From contig JALCMP010000007.1 of assembly GCA_022648545.1 (NCBI GenBank), positions 22,256-86,255 of the forward strand: a stretch of 64,000 bases of DNA. Direction: 5' to 3'. Below the pieces are notes generated by a model. That model searched no databases, was not told the DNA's origin, and saw only the letters and a list, made by a program, of their open reading frames with translations. The translations under genes and the position numbers were made by a program. Numbering within the stretch: the stretch's first letter is position 1; every line of letters begins with the position of its first letter. This document shows positions 8,335 to 17,615 of this stretch, in pieces. The DNA comes from Bacteroidales bacterium. GTDB taxonomy: Bacteria; Bacteroidota; Bacteroidia; Bacteroidales; UBA932.

Positions 8335-9576
8335 ATGAAACTAGCATTTAAGAAGATATCTTCTCCAGTCGCTTATTGCGCCTTAAGCACCGCAGCAGGC
8401 ACGAGGCACGAAGGAAACGAATACAACGGTCTGGCACATCTGATCGAACATATGTTGTTCAAGGGCACGGAAAAAAGAAGTTCGGCAAGCATAAACAATA
8501 TTCTCGAAAAAGAAGGGGGCGAGCTAAACGCCTACACGACAAAGGAAGAAATAGTAATAATGGCTACGGTACTGCTCGAGGATCTTCCCAAGGCTATTGA
8601 TCTAATAACCGAACTGGCCTTCAAGTCTACATTCCCCGAGGACGAACTTGAAAAGGAAAAGGACGTCGTATATGATGAAATAATCACCTACAAGGATTCC
8701 CCGTCGGAATCGATATACGAAAACTTTGAAGAACTTCTTTTCGAAGGTTCTCCGCTTCAGGCCACAATTCTCGGTGAAAAAAAATCTCTTAAAAAGATTA
8801 CTTCCGACATTTTACGAAATTACCGCAAAAAAGAATTTATTCCGGAGAACATGAGTATATCCGTAGTAGCGGACAAAGAGCCAAAAGAAGTTAAGAAGAT
8901 AGTAAGAAAAAGCCTCGGCAAATACTACGGGACGGTTGATATAGCCGACTGTCCCAAAGAATCCGGGGAATCCGATTCATATGAAAGCCTCAACGACAAT
9001 ATAAAGGCACTCGGAGCCGGACATATTTTTCACAAGGTAATACTTAAAAAAAATCACCAGGCAAATTGCATAGTAGGCTGCCCGGCATATTCTTTTTACG
9101 GCGGTAAAAAACGTATTGCACTGGCACTCATCGCAAATATACTCGGAGGACCTGCTTCCAATGCATGGCTCAATACCAATCTGCGTGAAAAGAACGCCTT
9201 GGTATACAATGTAGAAGCTAATTATTCCTCTTATTCGGACACGGGGGTCTTTTCAATTTACTTCGGTTGTGAAAAACAGCTTTTGGAAAAATGCATGGCT
9301 CTCGTAAAAAAACAGATAGACAAAATCGTCAACAGAGAACTTTCCGAAACGGAATTAAAAAGAGCTAAAAAACAATTTCTGGGACAACTTTTCATAGCAA
9401 ACGACAATCCAGAAGCCATGTCGCTTTCCATGGCAAAATCCATGCAGGTTTACGGCAGGGTATTCTCCTTCGAGAGCACGGAAAAACTTATCAACTCGCT
9501 TACACCGGAATACATCAGGGAAGTTGCCGCAGAAGCAATAAAATGGGACAGGATGTCTGTGCTCATATATGAATAA
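8335..9576 (+). CDS. M16 family zinc metallopeptidase
   Basis: The 413-residue protein has the inverted zinc motif HLIEH (His35, Glu38, His39) and the downstream Glu region EKEKDVVYDEI (about 101-111) that supplies the third ligand. It also has the R/Y segment SNAWLNTNLREKNALVYNV of the C-terminal half that completes the active site. Single-unit M16B proteins of this length act as dimers on peptides or misfolded exported proteins. The start lacks a signal peptide, so as annotated it would be cytoplasmic. It directly follows the secreted protein gene at 7463 and is convergent with the M23 lipoprotein gene, with a 9-base gap and no terminator seen. Confidence 0.9.
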   Translation: MKLAFKKISSPVAYCALSTAAGTRHEGNEYNGLAHLIEHMLFKGTEKRSSASINNILEKEGGELNAYTTKEEIVIMATVLLEDLPKAIDLITELAFKSTFPEDELEKEKDVVYDEIITYKDSPSESIYENFEELLFEGSPLQATILGEKKSLKKITSDILRNYRKKEFIPENMSISVVADKEPKEVKKIVRKSLGKYYGTVDIADCPKESGESDSYESLNDNIKALGAGHIFHKVILKKNHQANCIVGCPAYSFYGGKKRIALALIANILGGPASNAWLNTNLREKNALVYNVEANYSSYSDTGVFSIYFGCEKQLLEKCMALVKKQIDKIVNRELSETELKRAKKQFLGQLFIANDNPEAMSLSMAKSMQVYGRVFSFESTEKLINSLTPEYIREVAAEAIKWDRMSVLIYE

Positions 9577-9585
9577 AAGGGAGCC

Positions 9586-10890
9586 TTACTTGTCTGAATC
9601 CGCTATGCGGATGTTGTTTGACTTACCGGCCAGACTGTCGAGCTGCCTGCTGTATATTCGGTACATATGATCGAAATCATCTTTAAGAGTATCGCACAAA
9701 GGTCTTGAAGGAGGACTCTTCATATTAAGGGGATCCACAGGGGTTCCGTTTTTCCATACCCTAAAATCCAGATGTGGACCGGTAGCGGATCCGGTCATGC
9801 CGACATATCCGATTATATCTCCCTGCTTAACATGCATTCCCCTCCGCATTCCGCGTGCATATCTGCTCAGGTGCATATAGCCTGAAGAATAGATGGAATT
9901 GTGTCTTATCTTTATATAATTTCCGCCGCCGCCCCCCCAGCCCTTGAATACAACCGTCCCGTCGCCTATCGACCTTACGGGAGTTCCTTTGGGTGCAGCG
10001 TAATCTACCCCGGTATGAGCTCTGTAGACTTTGTATATCGGATGCAGCCTGTGATACGAAAAACGCGAACTTATTCTTGAGAAATGCAGGGGTGCCTTAA
10101 GAAAAGCTTTTCTGAGGCTCTTGCCGTTTTCGTCCCAGAATTTATTGCCCGAGTCTTTTTCTATATATCGAACAGCCCTGTAAAGCGAATCGTCGTGCGT
10201 AAATTCAATATAATATATATTACCGTACCCCGACGGCATATCCCTGTAAGATAGTTTATCATAAAGGATTTTCATATTATCCCCCGGCTGAAGTCTGAAG
10301 AAATCCACGGTCCAGGAAAATATGTCAGAGACCTCCATGGCAAGGGACGGAGAAACCCCGGCATCCGAAGCATCCTGCCACAACGAAGATCGTATTGTAA
10401 AAGAGGCAGACGAGAGGGTCGAATCCAGACGGCGACGCAAATTTTTAACATAAACGGAGTCGGATAAAGAAAAGAGCACGAATGAACTATTATCCTTTTC
10501 GTATGCAAGATATGAAGGTATCGAATCGCAAACATAAGAACAGGTACTGTCGCCGGAATGCAAAACAGTATCCGAAAAGTGTTTCCGGTAAAGCAAATCG
10601 TACGAATTGCCCCTTATTATTTTTCTTACATCAAAAACGGTATCCGATGCACTTTCAATAGCAGATAATTTATTTTGTGAAAGCCCCAGATTCAGAATGA
10701 TCTTTCCGAACGAATCTCCGCCTGATACAGATTTATGCCTTATATAATAATCCTGTTCCGGAAGACCATAAATTTCTTTTACGTCTTTCTCTTCCCCGCC
10801 ATTGTTGATAACCGCATTACCTGTTGTACGTCCGCAACTTACGGCGACAAAAAGCATTAATAAAAATGTTAATTCCTTCATCGTCTTCAT
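9586..10890 (-). CDS. M23 family peptidase lipoprotein (MepM/NlpD-like)
   Basis: A 434-residue exported protein with a lipoprotein signal (Cys19). A roughly 200-residue region that appears to match the N-terminal domains of MepM-type endopeptidases follows, then a C-terminal LytM/M23 domain from about 285 to 390. Metal ligands His292 and Asp296 (HTGVD) and the active-site His340 (YMHLSRY) are present. The last motif reads GPHLDFRVW, so the usual HxH is His373-x-Asp375. It would cleave peptidoglycan cross-links, or act as a regulator if the Asp does not support catalysis. It is divergent from mraZ, so a wall hydrolase gene and the dcw cluster share one 135-base control region. A run of seven G lies in the glycine-rich loop. 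Confidence 0.88.
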   Translation of the reverse strand: MKTMKELTFLLMLFVAVSCGRTTGNAVINNGGEEKDVKEIYGLPEQDYYIRHKSVSGGDSFGKIILNLGLSQNKLSAIESASDTVFDVRKIIRGNSYDLLYRKHFSDTVLHSGDSTCSYVCDSIPSYLAYEKDNSSFVLFSLSDSVYVKNLRRRLDSTLSSASFTIRSSLWQDASDAGVSPSLAMEVSDIFSWTVDFFRLQPGDNMKILYDKLSYRDMPSGYGNIYYIEFTHDDSLYRAVRYIEKDSGNKFWDENGKSLRKAFLKAPLHFSRISSRFSYHRLHPIYKVYRAHTGVDYAAPKGTPVRSIGDGTVVFKGWGGGGGNYIKIRHNSIYSSGYMHLSRYARGMRRGMHVKQGDIIGYVGMTGSATGPHLDFRVWKNGTPVDPLNMKSPPSRPLCDTLKDDFDHMYRIYSRQLDSLAGKSNNIRIADSDK

Positions 10891-10900
10891 TTGTTTCCTT

Positions 10901-10908
10901 CAAATTTA
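10901..10908 (-). promoter_or_regulatory. Bacteroidota -7 promoter element for the M23 gene
   Basis: The minus strand reads TAAATTTG, 10 bases before the ATG at 10890. An exact TAnnTTTG match without a clear -33 TTG. Confidence 0.45.
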
Positions 10909-10983
10909 TCAAATTTTTTCTTTTTGTTGATAAAAAAGTGGAAGCATATGGAAAAATTTGGAAAATAATGTAAATTAATTTTT

Positions 10984-10991
10984 TAATTTTG
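10984..10991 (+). promoter_or_regulatory. Bacteroidota -7 promoter element for the dcw cluster
   Basis: Reads TAATTTTG, an exact match, with a TTTG at 10957-10960 (23-base spacer) as the possible -33 element. The leader to the mraZ ATG is about 30 bases. Elsewhere MraZ binds direct repeats in its own promoter; I do not see an obvious repeat set here. Confidence 0.55.
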
Positions 10992-11025
10992 CATATAACA
11001 TTTATACGTTCCAAAAGGTTTTGAA

Positions 11026-11472
11026 ATGGCTAAATTCATCGGAGAATACAGTGGAAAAATTGATGATAAGGGACGGATCATCCTTCCGGCAGCTTTCAAG
11101 TCTCTTTTTAAGGAGGACGAGGAAATATCGTTCGTTGTAAAAAAAGATCTGTACGAGAATTGCCTGGAAATGTACACTTATTCCGAATGGGAAAAAGAAT
11201 CGGAAATTCTTAAATCGAGATTAAACTTCTTCAACAGGGAACACGCTGAATTCTGGAGAGAATATATGAGGGGAAGAGCTGTTGTAAGGGCCGCAGGAAA
11301 ATTAGGAAGGATAACCATACCCAGACAAATCCTTACGTCCATAGGTGCAGATAAAGAAGTTGTATTTTCCGGAAACGATTATAAAATTGAAATTTGGGCG
11401 AAAGAAAGATATCAGGAAACTAAATTAGCTGACGAAAACTTTATCGAACTTGCTAAGAAAATCCTGGGATAG
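11026..11472 (+). CDS. mraZ: Transcriptional regulator MraZ
   Basis: First gene of the division and cell-wall cluster. In other bacteria it is a DNA-binding autoregulator of the cluster. The 148-residue protein has the two tandem SpoVT/AbrB-like half-domains: GEYSGKIDDKGRIILPAAFK (about 5-24) and RAAGKLGRITIPRQI (near 88-102), each with the DxxGR/LGRITIP swapped-hairpin signature. The tail is short. It has its own promoter and is followed after 27 bases by rsmH. Confidence 0.95.
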   Translation: MAKFIGEYSGKIDDKGRIILPAAFKSLFKEDEEISFVVKKDLYENCLEMYTYSEWEKESEILKSRLNFFNREHAEFWREYMRGRAVVRAAGKLGRITIPRQILTSIGADKEVVFSGNDYKIEIWAKERYQETKLADENFIELAKKILG

Positions 11473-11499
11473 CCCTGTGGTTTGAACAGAATTTTGATT

Positions 11500-12402
11500 A
11501 TGCTTCCATATCACATACCTGTATTGCTTAACAAAAGCGTTTCAGCCCTCAACATAAAGGTGGGGGGCACATACGTGGATGCTACCTTCGGAGGAGGCGG
11601 CCACAGCCGGGAAATATTAAAAAGACTGGGACCAGACGGCAGACTCATAGCTTTCGACAAGGACAGCCAGGCTATAGCAAATGCCCCCGACGACAAAAGG
11701 CTGACTCTTATCCATAACGATTTCAGGTTCATAAGAAATTTTACAAGATATCTCGGATATGAATACGTAGATGGAATAATTGCAGATCTCGGAGTTTCTT
11801 CCCATCAATTCGACTGCGGAGAAAGGGGATTTTCTTTTAGATTCGACGCGCCCCTGGATATGAGAATGAACACCGGATCAGCAGAGAACGCCGCAGACAT
11901 AGTAAACGGGGCATCAGAAGAAGAACTTTCTTCCATATTTTACAAATACGGAGAACTCGACGGTTCAAAAAAAATAGCATCTCTACTATGCAGGGCCCGG
12001 AATAACGGGATCATAAAAACCACGGAAGATTTGTGCAGCATTCTGAGTCCGTTGTACAATAATTTCACCGAAAGGAAATTCCTTGCAAAAGTATTCCAGG
12101 CCTTGCGTATAAAGGTGAACGGAGAAATGAAGTCGCTAGAGGATTTTCTTGCCGGAGCCATAAAAGTTCTTTGCAGCGGAGGAAGACTGTCGGTAATAAC
12201 CTATCATTCCCTTGAAGACCGTATGGTGAAAAATTTCATAAGGGCAGGCAATGCAGACGGCAAAAGCACGAAAGATTTTTACGGTAATCAGTCAGCTCCC
12301 CTGGAAGCCGTAAACAGGAAGCCTATAGTCCCTTCCGAGGAAGAGATATCGCAAAACACCCGAAGCCGCAGCGCCAAACTGCGAATTGCGCAAAAAAAAT
12401 GA
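11500..12402 (+). CDS. rsmH: 16S rRNA (cytosine1402-N4)-methyltransferase
   Basis: SAM-dependent methyltransferase that modifies C1402 in the ribosomal decoding centre. About 300 residues with the N-terminal signature YHIPVLLNKSV, the SAM loop DATFGGGGHSREIL, DLGVSSHQFD and the C-terminal VITYHSLEDRMVKNF. I choose the ATG at 11500 rather than the TTG at 11482, because homologues begin directly with MxYHxPVLL. The last bases form an ATGA overlap with ftsL, the start of a chain of tightly packed genes. Confidence 0.95.
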   Translation: MLPYHIPVLLNKSVSALNIKVGGTYVDATFGGGGHSREILKRLGPDGRLIAFDKDSQAIANAPDDKRLTLIHNDFRFIRNFTRYLGYEYVDGIIADLGVSSHQFDCGERGFSFRFDAPLDMRMNTGSAENAADIVNGASEEELSSIFYKYGELDGSKKIASLLCRARNNGIIKTTEDLCSILSPLYNNFTERKFLAKVFQALRIKVNGEMKSLEDFLAGAIKVLCSGGRLSVITYHSLEDRMVKNFIRAGNADGKSTKDFYGNQSAPLEAVNRKPIVPSEEEISQNTRSRSAKLRIAQKK

Positions 12403-12743
12403 CTGTTATGAAGACGGAAGATGATAAAAGAATAAAAAAGGATGATGCCAATTTCATTGTCAGCTTCTTCGGGGGAAAATTTCTCAATATAAAAATCCTC
12501 CCGTTCATAATATATTGCTTTGCCCTTGCCATAATCTACATTACACTGAATCTCAAGGCGACTGCCGCACAGCTTCAGATGTCAAAAAACGAAAGGACTC
12601 TCGTCAATCTCAAGGCTGATTACACCAGCAAAGCCGCACAGCTGGAAGCCAGAAGTAAAAGAGGTGAAGTAGAAGCTAGACTAAAAGCCCTCGGTTCATC
12701 CGTAAAGGCGCCGAAGGAACCGGCGAGGGAGGTAGCCAAATGA
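12399..12743 (+). CDS. ftsL: FtsL-like cell division protein
   Basis: The 114-residue bitopic membrane protein sits exactly where ftsL lies in dcw clusters, between rsmH and ftsI. It has a cytoplasmic N-terminus of about 33 residues, one membrane helix (about 34-51) and a periplasmic heptad-rich segment (about 52-100) that should form a coiled coil with an FtsB-type partner. The sequence is weakly conserved, so the call rests on topology, size and position. Its start overlaps the rsmH stop (ATGA) and its stop overlaps the ftsI start. It recruits and activates FtsWI in the divisome. Confidence 0.8.
   Translation: MTVMKTEDDKRIKKDDANFIVSFFGGKFLNIKILPFIIYCFALAIIYITLNLKATAAQLQMSKNERTLVNLKADYTSKAAQLEARSKRGEVEARLKALGSSVKAPKEPAREVAK
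12727..12733 (+). promoter_or_regulatory. Strong Shine-Dalgarno sequence for ftsI
   Basis: GGGAGGT lies 6 bases before the ftsI ATG at 12740, inside the end of ftsL. Strong Shine-Dalgarno sites are uncommon in Bacteroidota, so this one may help set FtsI level independently of coupling. Confidence 0.5.
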
Positions 12744-14872
12744 TAGATCTTAAAAAAATATTTTCCAGAATAACAACAATATACATTCTTATAATTCTGG
12801 TTGTCGTTTTGATAATAGGCTGGGTAGCCTACCTGCAGTTCTTTACCGGCGAAAAAGATAAGGAGAAGGATATAAGAATAGCATATTGCGAACAAAAGAT
12901 AGAACCGCACAGAGGGGATGTCCTATCCCACAAAGGAAAAGTTCTTGCAACATCAATCCCATATTATAAGCTTTACATGGACTGCACGGTTGCAGATAAG
13001 GATACTTTCAGAAAACATATAGATGCGCTGAGCAGGAAACTGTCGGGTTTTTTCAAGGACAAACCGGCACGATGGTATAAGAAATATATCACTACGGCCA
13101 GAAAAGAAGGGAAAAGATATAAACCAATAGGCAATCGGGTAGTGGATTATTCGGAACTTATGGAAATAAAGAAATTTCCCATACTTAAGCTCAGTACATA
13201 CAAGGGCGGACTGATAATCGAAAGCACATCAAAGAGGGATAATCCATACGGAAGTCTGGCATACAGGACCATAGGCTTTATAAACACTCTTGGTACCGGC
13301 GTAGGAATAGAAGGATCCTGCGATTATTACCTGCGCGGCAAGCCGGGAAGCAGGATAGTACAAAAAATTCTCGGAGGCACCATTCCTATAAACAATGGAG
13401 AAAAGGTAAAGCCGGAAGACGGCTATGACATAAGGACCACAATAGACATAGGCATTCAGGAAGCTGCGGAAAAAGCTCTAAAGGAACAGCTCGTACTGTC
13501 CGATCAGATAGAAGGAGCAACGGCAATAGTCATGGATGTTAAGACCGGAGCAGTAAGAGCGATCGCCAATATGAAAAAAACAAGGAGCGGTAATTATGAC
13601 GAAAGCTACAATTATGCCATAGGACAGGCCGGAGAACCTGGCTCAGTATTCAAGCTTGCTACTCTTACATGCCTTCTGGAGGACGGGTACGTAACTCTGG
13701 ATACTCCTATAGACGGCGGAAAGGGCGTATTCGAATACGGGAGGCACAAGTTTACCGATCACGGAGGAGGATACGGGATGATGGACGTAAAAACGGCTCT
13801 TGCCAAATCTTCCAACGTGGCATATGCCAAACTTGCCGTTACATATTATGCAAGCGATCCCCAAAAATACTGCGACAGGATACAAAGCATGAAAATAGGC
13901 GAGAAGATGCATCTCGATATAAAGGGAGAAGCTACTTCCACCATATATAATCCCGGAGATCCCATGTGGTCCATGTCAACCCTGCCTTCGATGGCCATTG
14001 GTTATTCCGTACTGCTGACCCCCATGCAGATACTTACATTTTACAACGCAATAGCCAACGGAGGAATAATGATGAGACCGTATTTCATAGAATCCTACGA
14101 AAAGAACGGTAAAGTCGTAAAAGAATTTCCGCCGCAGGAAGTCAGCGGTTCCATATGCTCCCGAAAAACGGCCGAAACAGATATAAAGGCCCTGCGCGGA
14201 GTAGTAGAACACGGAACCGGAAGAGCCCTTGACGACGAAAGATACCATATTGCAGGCAAAACAGGAACGGCAAGAGTTGCATTCGGTGGGAAAATCGGAT
14301 ATGAACTCAACGGAAGAAGAAAATACCAAGCTACTTTCTGCGGACTTTATCCAAGCGAACACCCGAGATTTTCTTCAATAGTGGTTTTTTATTCCGCACC
14401 TCTGCTCGGCAATTTCTACGGCGCACAATGGGCGGCTCCCGTTTTTAAGAAAATAGCCGATTTCATATATTCGACCCATCCGGAATGGGAAAAGCCACTG
14501 GACGGAAAAGGTAAATCACCAGAGGACCTGCCTTCGGTTTCAGGAGGCATAGCCGGGAAAAACAGGGAGGCAATGTCGGGAGTTCCCGCCGGGAAACTAA
14601 CGGGACTAATAAAAGGGATACCGGACAATTCATGGGTAAAATTTGTAAATGACAGTTCGAACATAAAAATAAAGAAATACGATATTAAGGCGGATTCGCT
14701 TACCGATGTTACCGGTATGGGGATAAAAGATGCAATATTCCTCCTGGAGAACCAGGGCTGCAAAGTCAGGTTCAGCGGATACGGGAGGGTCACTGCACAA
14801 AATCCGGCTCCCGGTACGGAAGTAAGGAAAAATATGATGGTAAATCTAACATTATCGAACGATGAAGATTGA
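12740..14872 (+). CDS. ftsI: Division-specific transpeptidase PBP3 with C-terminal PASTA domain
   Basis: Septal peptidoglycan transpeptidase (class B PBP). The 710 residues comprise a short cytoplasmic N-terminus, a membrane anchor (about 12-34), the pedestal domain and the transpeptidase domain. Catalytic motifs are SVFK (Ser302, Lys305), SSN (357-359) and KTGT (507-510). After a linker a PASTA repeat occupies about 650-708, beginning at the TDVTGMGIKDA segment. PASTA domains bind muropeptides or modulate the partner synthase. Class B PBPs with one PASTA repeat in this position are usual for Bacteroidota. The last 11 bases overlap murE. It works with FtsW and FtsL from the same cluster. Confidence 0.95.
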   Translation: MIDLKKIFSRITTIYILIILVVVLIIGWVAYLQFFTGEKDKEKDIRIAYCEQKIEPHRGDVLSHKGKVLATSIPYYKLYMDCTVADKDTFRKHIDALSRKLSGFFKDKPARWYKKYITTARKEGKRYKPIGNRVVDYSELMEIKKFPILKLSTYKGGLIIESTSKRDNPYGSLAYRTIGFINTLGTGVGIEGSCDYYLRGKPGSRIVQKILGGTIPINNGEKVKPEDGYDIRTTIDIGIQEAAEKALKEQLVLSDQIEGATAIVMDVKTGAVRAIANMKKTRSGNYDESYNYAIGQAGEPGSVFKLATLTCLLEDGYVTLDTPIDGGKGVFEYGRHKFTDHGGGYGMMDVKTALAKSSNVAYAKLAVTYYASDPQKYCDRIQSMKIGEKMHLDIKGEATSTIYNPGDPMWSMSTLPSMAIGYSVLLTPMQILTFYNAIANGGIMMRPYFIESYEKNGKVVKEFPPQEVSGSICSRKTAETDIKALRGVVEHGTGRALDDERYHIAGKTGTARVAFGGKIGYELNGRRKYQATFCGLYPSEHPRFSSIVVFYSAPLLGNFYGAQWAAPVFKKIADFIYSTHPEWEKPLDGKGKSPEDLPSVSGGIAGKNREAMSGVPAGKLTGLIKGIPDNSWVKFVNDSSNIKIKKYDIKADSLTDVTGMGIKDAIFLLENQGCKVRFSGYGRVTAQNPAPGTEVRKNMMVNLTLSNDED

Positions 14873-16331
14873 AGAATTATTAAAAGACGTCGAAATTCTC
14901 GATATAAGAGGTATCGACGGATCAACTGAAATAAAAGAAGTATTTACCGATTCGCGCTCTTGCACAGCAGGCTGCATGTTCATTGCTGTAAAAGGTGCTG
15001 AAAGCGACGGAAGTGAATACATAATTCCGGCCATTGAAAACGGGGCCAAATATATAGCCCTCTCGGAAGAAAGCTATGCAAGATGGGAATCTAAACTAAA
15101 GGGAACACCGGCAGTAATAGTAAAAAACGACAGGAAGGCTGAAGCGCAAATTGCTTCCAACTATTACGAAAGGCCTTCGTTAAAACTAAAGTTGATAGGA
15201 GTCACCGGGACCAACGGAAAAACATCCATAGCTACCTTGCTTTACGATATTTTCACCCGCCTGGGACACAAATGCGGACTTATATCAACAATAGCAAACT
15301 ACGTAAACGGCAGGAAATATTCCACAATAAATACCACACCCGGGCCGATGGAGCTGAACAGGCTCATGTCAGAAATGACGGATGACGGATGCGAATATTG
15401 CTTTATGGAAGTCAGCTCGCATTCCATAGATCAGGAAAGGGTATCGGCTCTTAGATTTGCAGGAGGCATATTTACAAACATCACCCACGATCACCTCGAT
15501 TACCACAAGACATTTGCAAATTACCTTAACTGCAAGAAGAAATTTTTTGATTCACTGCCGGAAACCGCCTTCGCACTTACTAATCTCGACGACAGGAACG
15601 GCAAGGTTATGGTGCAAAATACGGCTGCACAAATCCATACATATTCATGCAGCCGCATGGCGGATTTTATGACAAGAATCCTCGAGCAGGATATTAACGG
15701 CATGCTTTTGAGAATAAACGGAGTTGAAATATGGTGCAGGTTCATAGGAAAATACAATGCGGAAAATCTTACGGCAATTTACGGGGCGGCCACCCTGCTC
15801 GGAGCTCCCGCTGAACAGCTTAACGTAATAATGAGCGAATTGCATTCTGTAAGCGGACGCATGGAATATTTCAGGGGGAATGACGGAACCATTGCAGTCG
15901 TGGATTATGCACATACTCCCGATGCTCTGGAAAATGTTCTCAAAACTCTCAGGGAGGTAGAAACGGGAGGAGACCTGATATGCGTTTTCGGATGCGGAGG
16001 AAACAGAGACAAGACCAAACGTCCGGAAATGGGAGCAATAGCCGGCAAGTATGCATCCCGCATAATCGTTACATCCGATAATCCGCGATATGAAAATCCG
16101 GAAGAAATAATAAATGACATAAAAGGCGGAATAGATAAAGAAATAATGCCTCGGACACTTTTCATAACAAACAGGAAAGAAGCAATAAGAACAGCTGTAA
16201 TGACGGCCCGCCCGGGTTCCATAATTCTGGTGGCGGGCAAGGGACACGAAGATTACCAGATAATAAACGGGGTAAAACACCATATGGACGACAGGGAAAT
16301 TGTCCGGAATGCATTTGCCGGAATGGAATAA
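14862..16331 (+). CDS. murE: UDP-MurNAc-tripeptide synthetase, meso-DAP adding
   Basis: Adds the third residue to the peptidoglycan stem peptide in the cytoplasm. The 489-residue ligase has the ATP loop GVTGTNGKTS (113-122), the EVSSHSIDQERV segment and the Mur-ligase C-terminal domain. In that domain the motif TSDNPRYENPEEI carries DNPR, the signature for meso-diaminopimelate rather than lysine. The start lies inside the ftsI 3' end (11-base overlap). mraY follows after 11 bases. murF, the next enzyme of the pathway, is not in the cluster and must be elsewhere. Confidence 0.96.
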   Translation: MKIEELLKDVEILDIRGIDGSTEIKEVFTDSRSCTAGCMFIAVKGAESDGSEYIIPAIENGAKYIALSEESYARWESKLKGTPAVIVKNDRKAEAQIASNYYERPSLKLKLIGVTGTNGKTSIATLLYDIFTRLGHKCGLISTIANYVNGRKYSTINTTPGPMELNRLMSEMTDDGCEYCFMEVSSHSIDQERVSALRFAGGIFTNITHDHLDYHKTFANYLNCKKKFFDSLPETAFALTNLDDRNGKVMVQNTAAQIHTYSCSRMADFMTRILEQDINGMLLRINGVEIWCRFIGKYNAENLTAIYGAATLLGAPAEQLNVIMSELHSVSGRMEYFRGNDGTIAVVDYAHTPDALENVLKTLREVETGGDLICVFGCGGNRDKTKRPEMGAIAGKYASRIIVTSDNPRYENPEEIINDIKGGIDKEIMPRTLFITNRKEAIRTAVMTARPGSIILVAGKGHEDYQIINGVKHHMDDREIVRNAFAGME

Positions 16332-16342
16332 ATTAAAAGGAT

Positions 16343-17614
16343 ATGATTTACAGACTTATAAGAATGCTCCAGGCCGAAGGGATAAATTTCCCCGGAATGC
16401 GGCTTATGGATTATATCTCGTTCAGAACCATTATCTCTATAATCTTTGCAATGGTTTTTGGATTATATATCGCTCCCAGGATAATACACAGGCTGCAAAG
16501 GAAGCAGATAGGAGAAGAAATAAGAAACCTGGGACTTGAGGGGCAGCTAAAAAAAGAAGGTACACCTACGATGGGCGGCATAATAATACTGCTGTCCATA
16601 ACAGTAACCGCGCTTCTCTTTTCCGATCTGAAAAACGTTTATGTAATATTGCTTCTTATTACCACAATTTGCCTTGGCTCCATAGGGTTCCTCGACGATT
16701 ATCTGAAAATTGTAAAAAAGGACAAGGTGGGTCTGAAGGGAAAGTACAAGATTTACGGACAAATAGCCGTGGGTCTCATCGTCGGCCTTACTCTATGTTT
16801 AAGCGGAGATGTAACTGTAAAACAAAAAGAATATACGAAAACCTTTTCCGAAGCAACAGGGACACAATCTAAAAATGAGGGAGACACGTATGTAAACGTA
16901 AAAAGCACAGTTACAACGATTCCGTTCATAAAAAACAATCATTTCGACTACGCATGGCTCTCTCCTTTCAAAGGAAAGGCCAGGCAGTACGGCGGCTGGG
17001 TTATTTATATTCTGGTAATAATATTCATAATCACGGCCGTATCAAACGGCACCAATCTGACTGACGGAATGGACGGACTTTCGGCCGGCGTCTCCGCAAT
17101 AGTGGGGACTGCCATCGGGGTGCTGGCATATCTTTCCGGAAATGCAATATATTCTTCATACCTGAATATCTGTTTTATCCCCAACAGCGGAGAGGTCGTC
17201 ATTTTCCTGGCGGCTCTGGTAGGAGCTCTCATAAGTTTTCTATGGTACAACACCTATCCGGCACAGGTCTTTATGGGGGATACCGGCAGTCTTGCGATAG
17301 GAGGCATACTTGCGGTTGCGGCAATAGTCGTAAGGACGGAACTCCTTCTGCCTGTATTATGCGGAATATTTTTTATGGAAAGCCTTTCGGTTATAATTCA
17401 AAGGCTATATTTCAAATATACGAAAAGAAAATACGGAAAGGGCGTACGCATTTTCAAAATGAGTCCGTTGCATCACCATTTTCAGATAGGAGAATCGGAA
17501 GCTATTATAAAAAAACCGAGAAATCCGATACCGGAAGCAAAAATAGTAGTGCGCTTCTGGATAACGGCGATAATATTGTGCGTCATAGCTATAATTACGT
17601 TAAAAATAAGATAA
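16343..17614 (+). CDS. mraY: Phospho-MurNAc-pentapeptide transferase
   Basis: Integral membrane enzyme that transfers phospho-MurNAc-pentapeptide to undecaprenyl phosphate, making lipid I. About ten membrane helices. The Mg-binding motifs are visible: GFLDDYLK, NLTDGMDGLSAG and FMGDTGSLAIG, as is the HHHF loop (PLHHHFQIGE). At 423 residues it is about 60 longer than the E. coli protein. The excess is a hydrophilic insert at about 155-205 between membrane helices. This insert appears to be characteristic of Bacteroidota MraY. murD follows after one base. Confidence 0.97.
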   Translation: MIYRLIRMLQAEGINFPGMRLMDYISFRTIISIIFAMVFGLYIAPRIIHRLQRKQIGEEIRNLGLEGQLKKEGTPTMGGIIILLSITVTALLFSDLKNVYVILLLITTICLGSIGFLDDYLKIVKKDKVGLKGKYKIYGQIAVGLIVGLTLCLSGDVTVKQKEYTKTFSEATGTQSKNEGDTYVNVKSTVTTIPFIKNNHFDYAWLSPFKGKARQYGGWVIYILVIIFIITAVSNGTNLTDGMDGLSAGVSAIVGTAIGVLAYLSGNAIYSSYLNICFIPNSGEVVIFLAALVGALISFLWYNTYPAQVFMGDTGSLAIGGILAVAAIVVRTELLLPVLCGIFFMESLSVIIQRLYFKYTKRKYGKGVRIFKMSPLHHHFQIGESEAIIKKPRNPIPEAKIVVRFWITAIILCVIAIITLKIR

Positions 17615-17615
17615 A

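Noticed and set aside
15645..16283. A 212-residue open frame antisense to murE.
   Set aside because: Tyrosine- and cysteine-rich antisense translation of a certain gene; no independent support.
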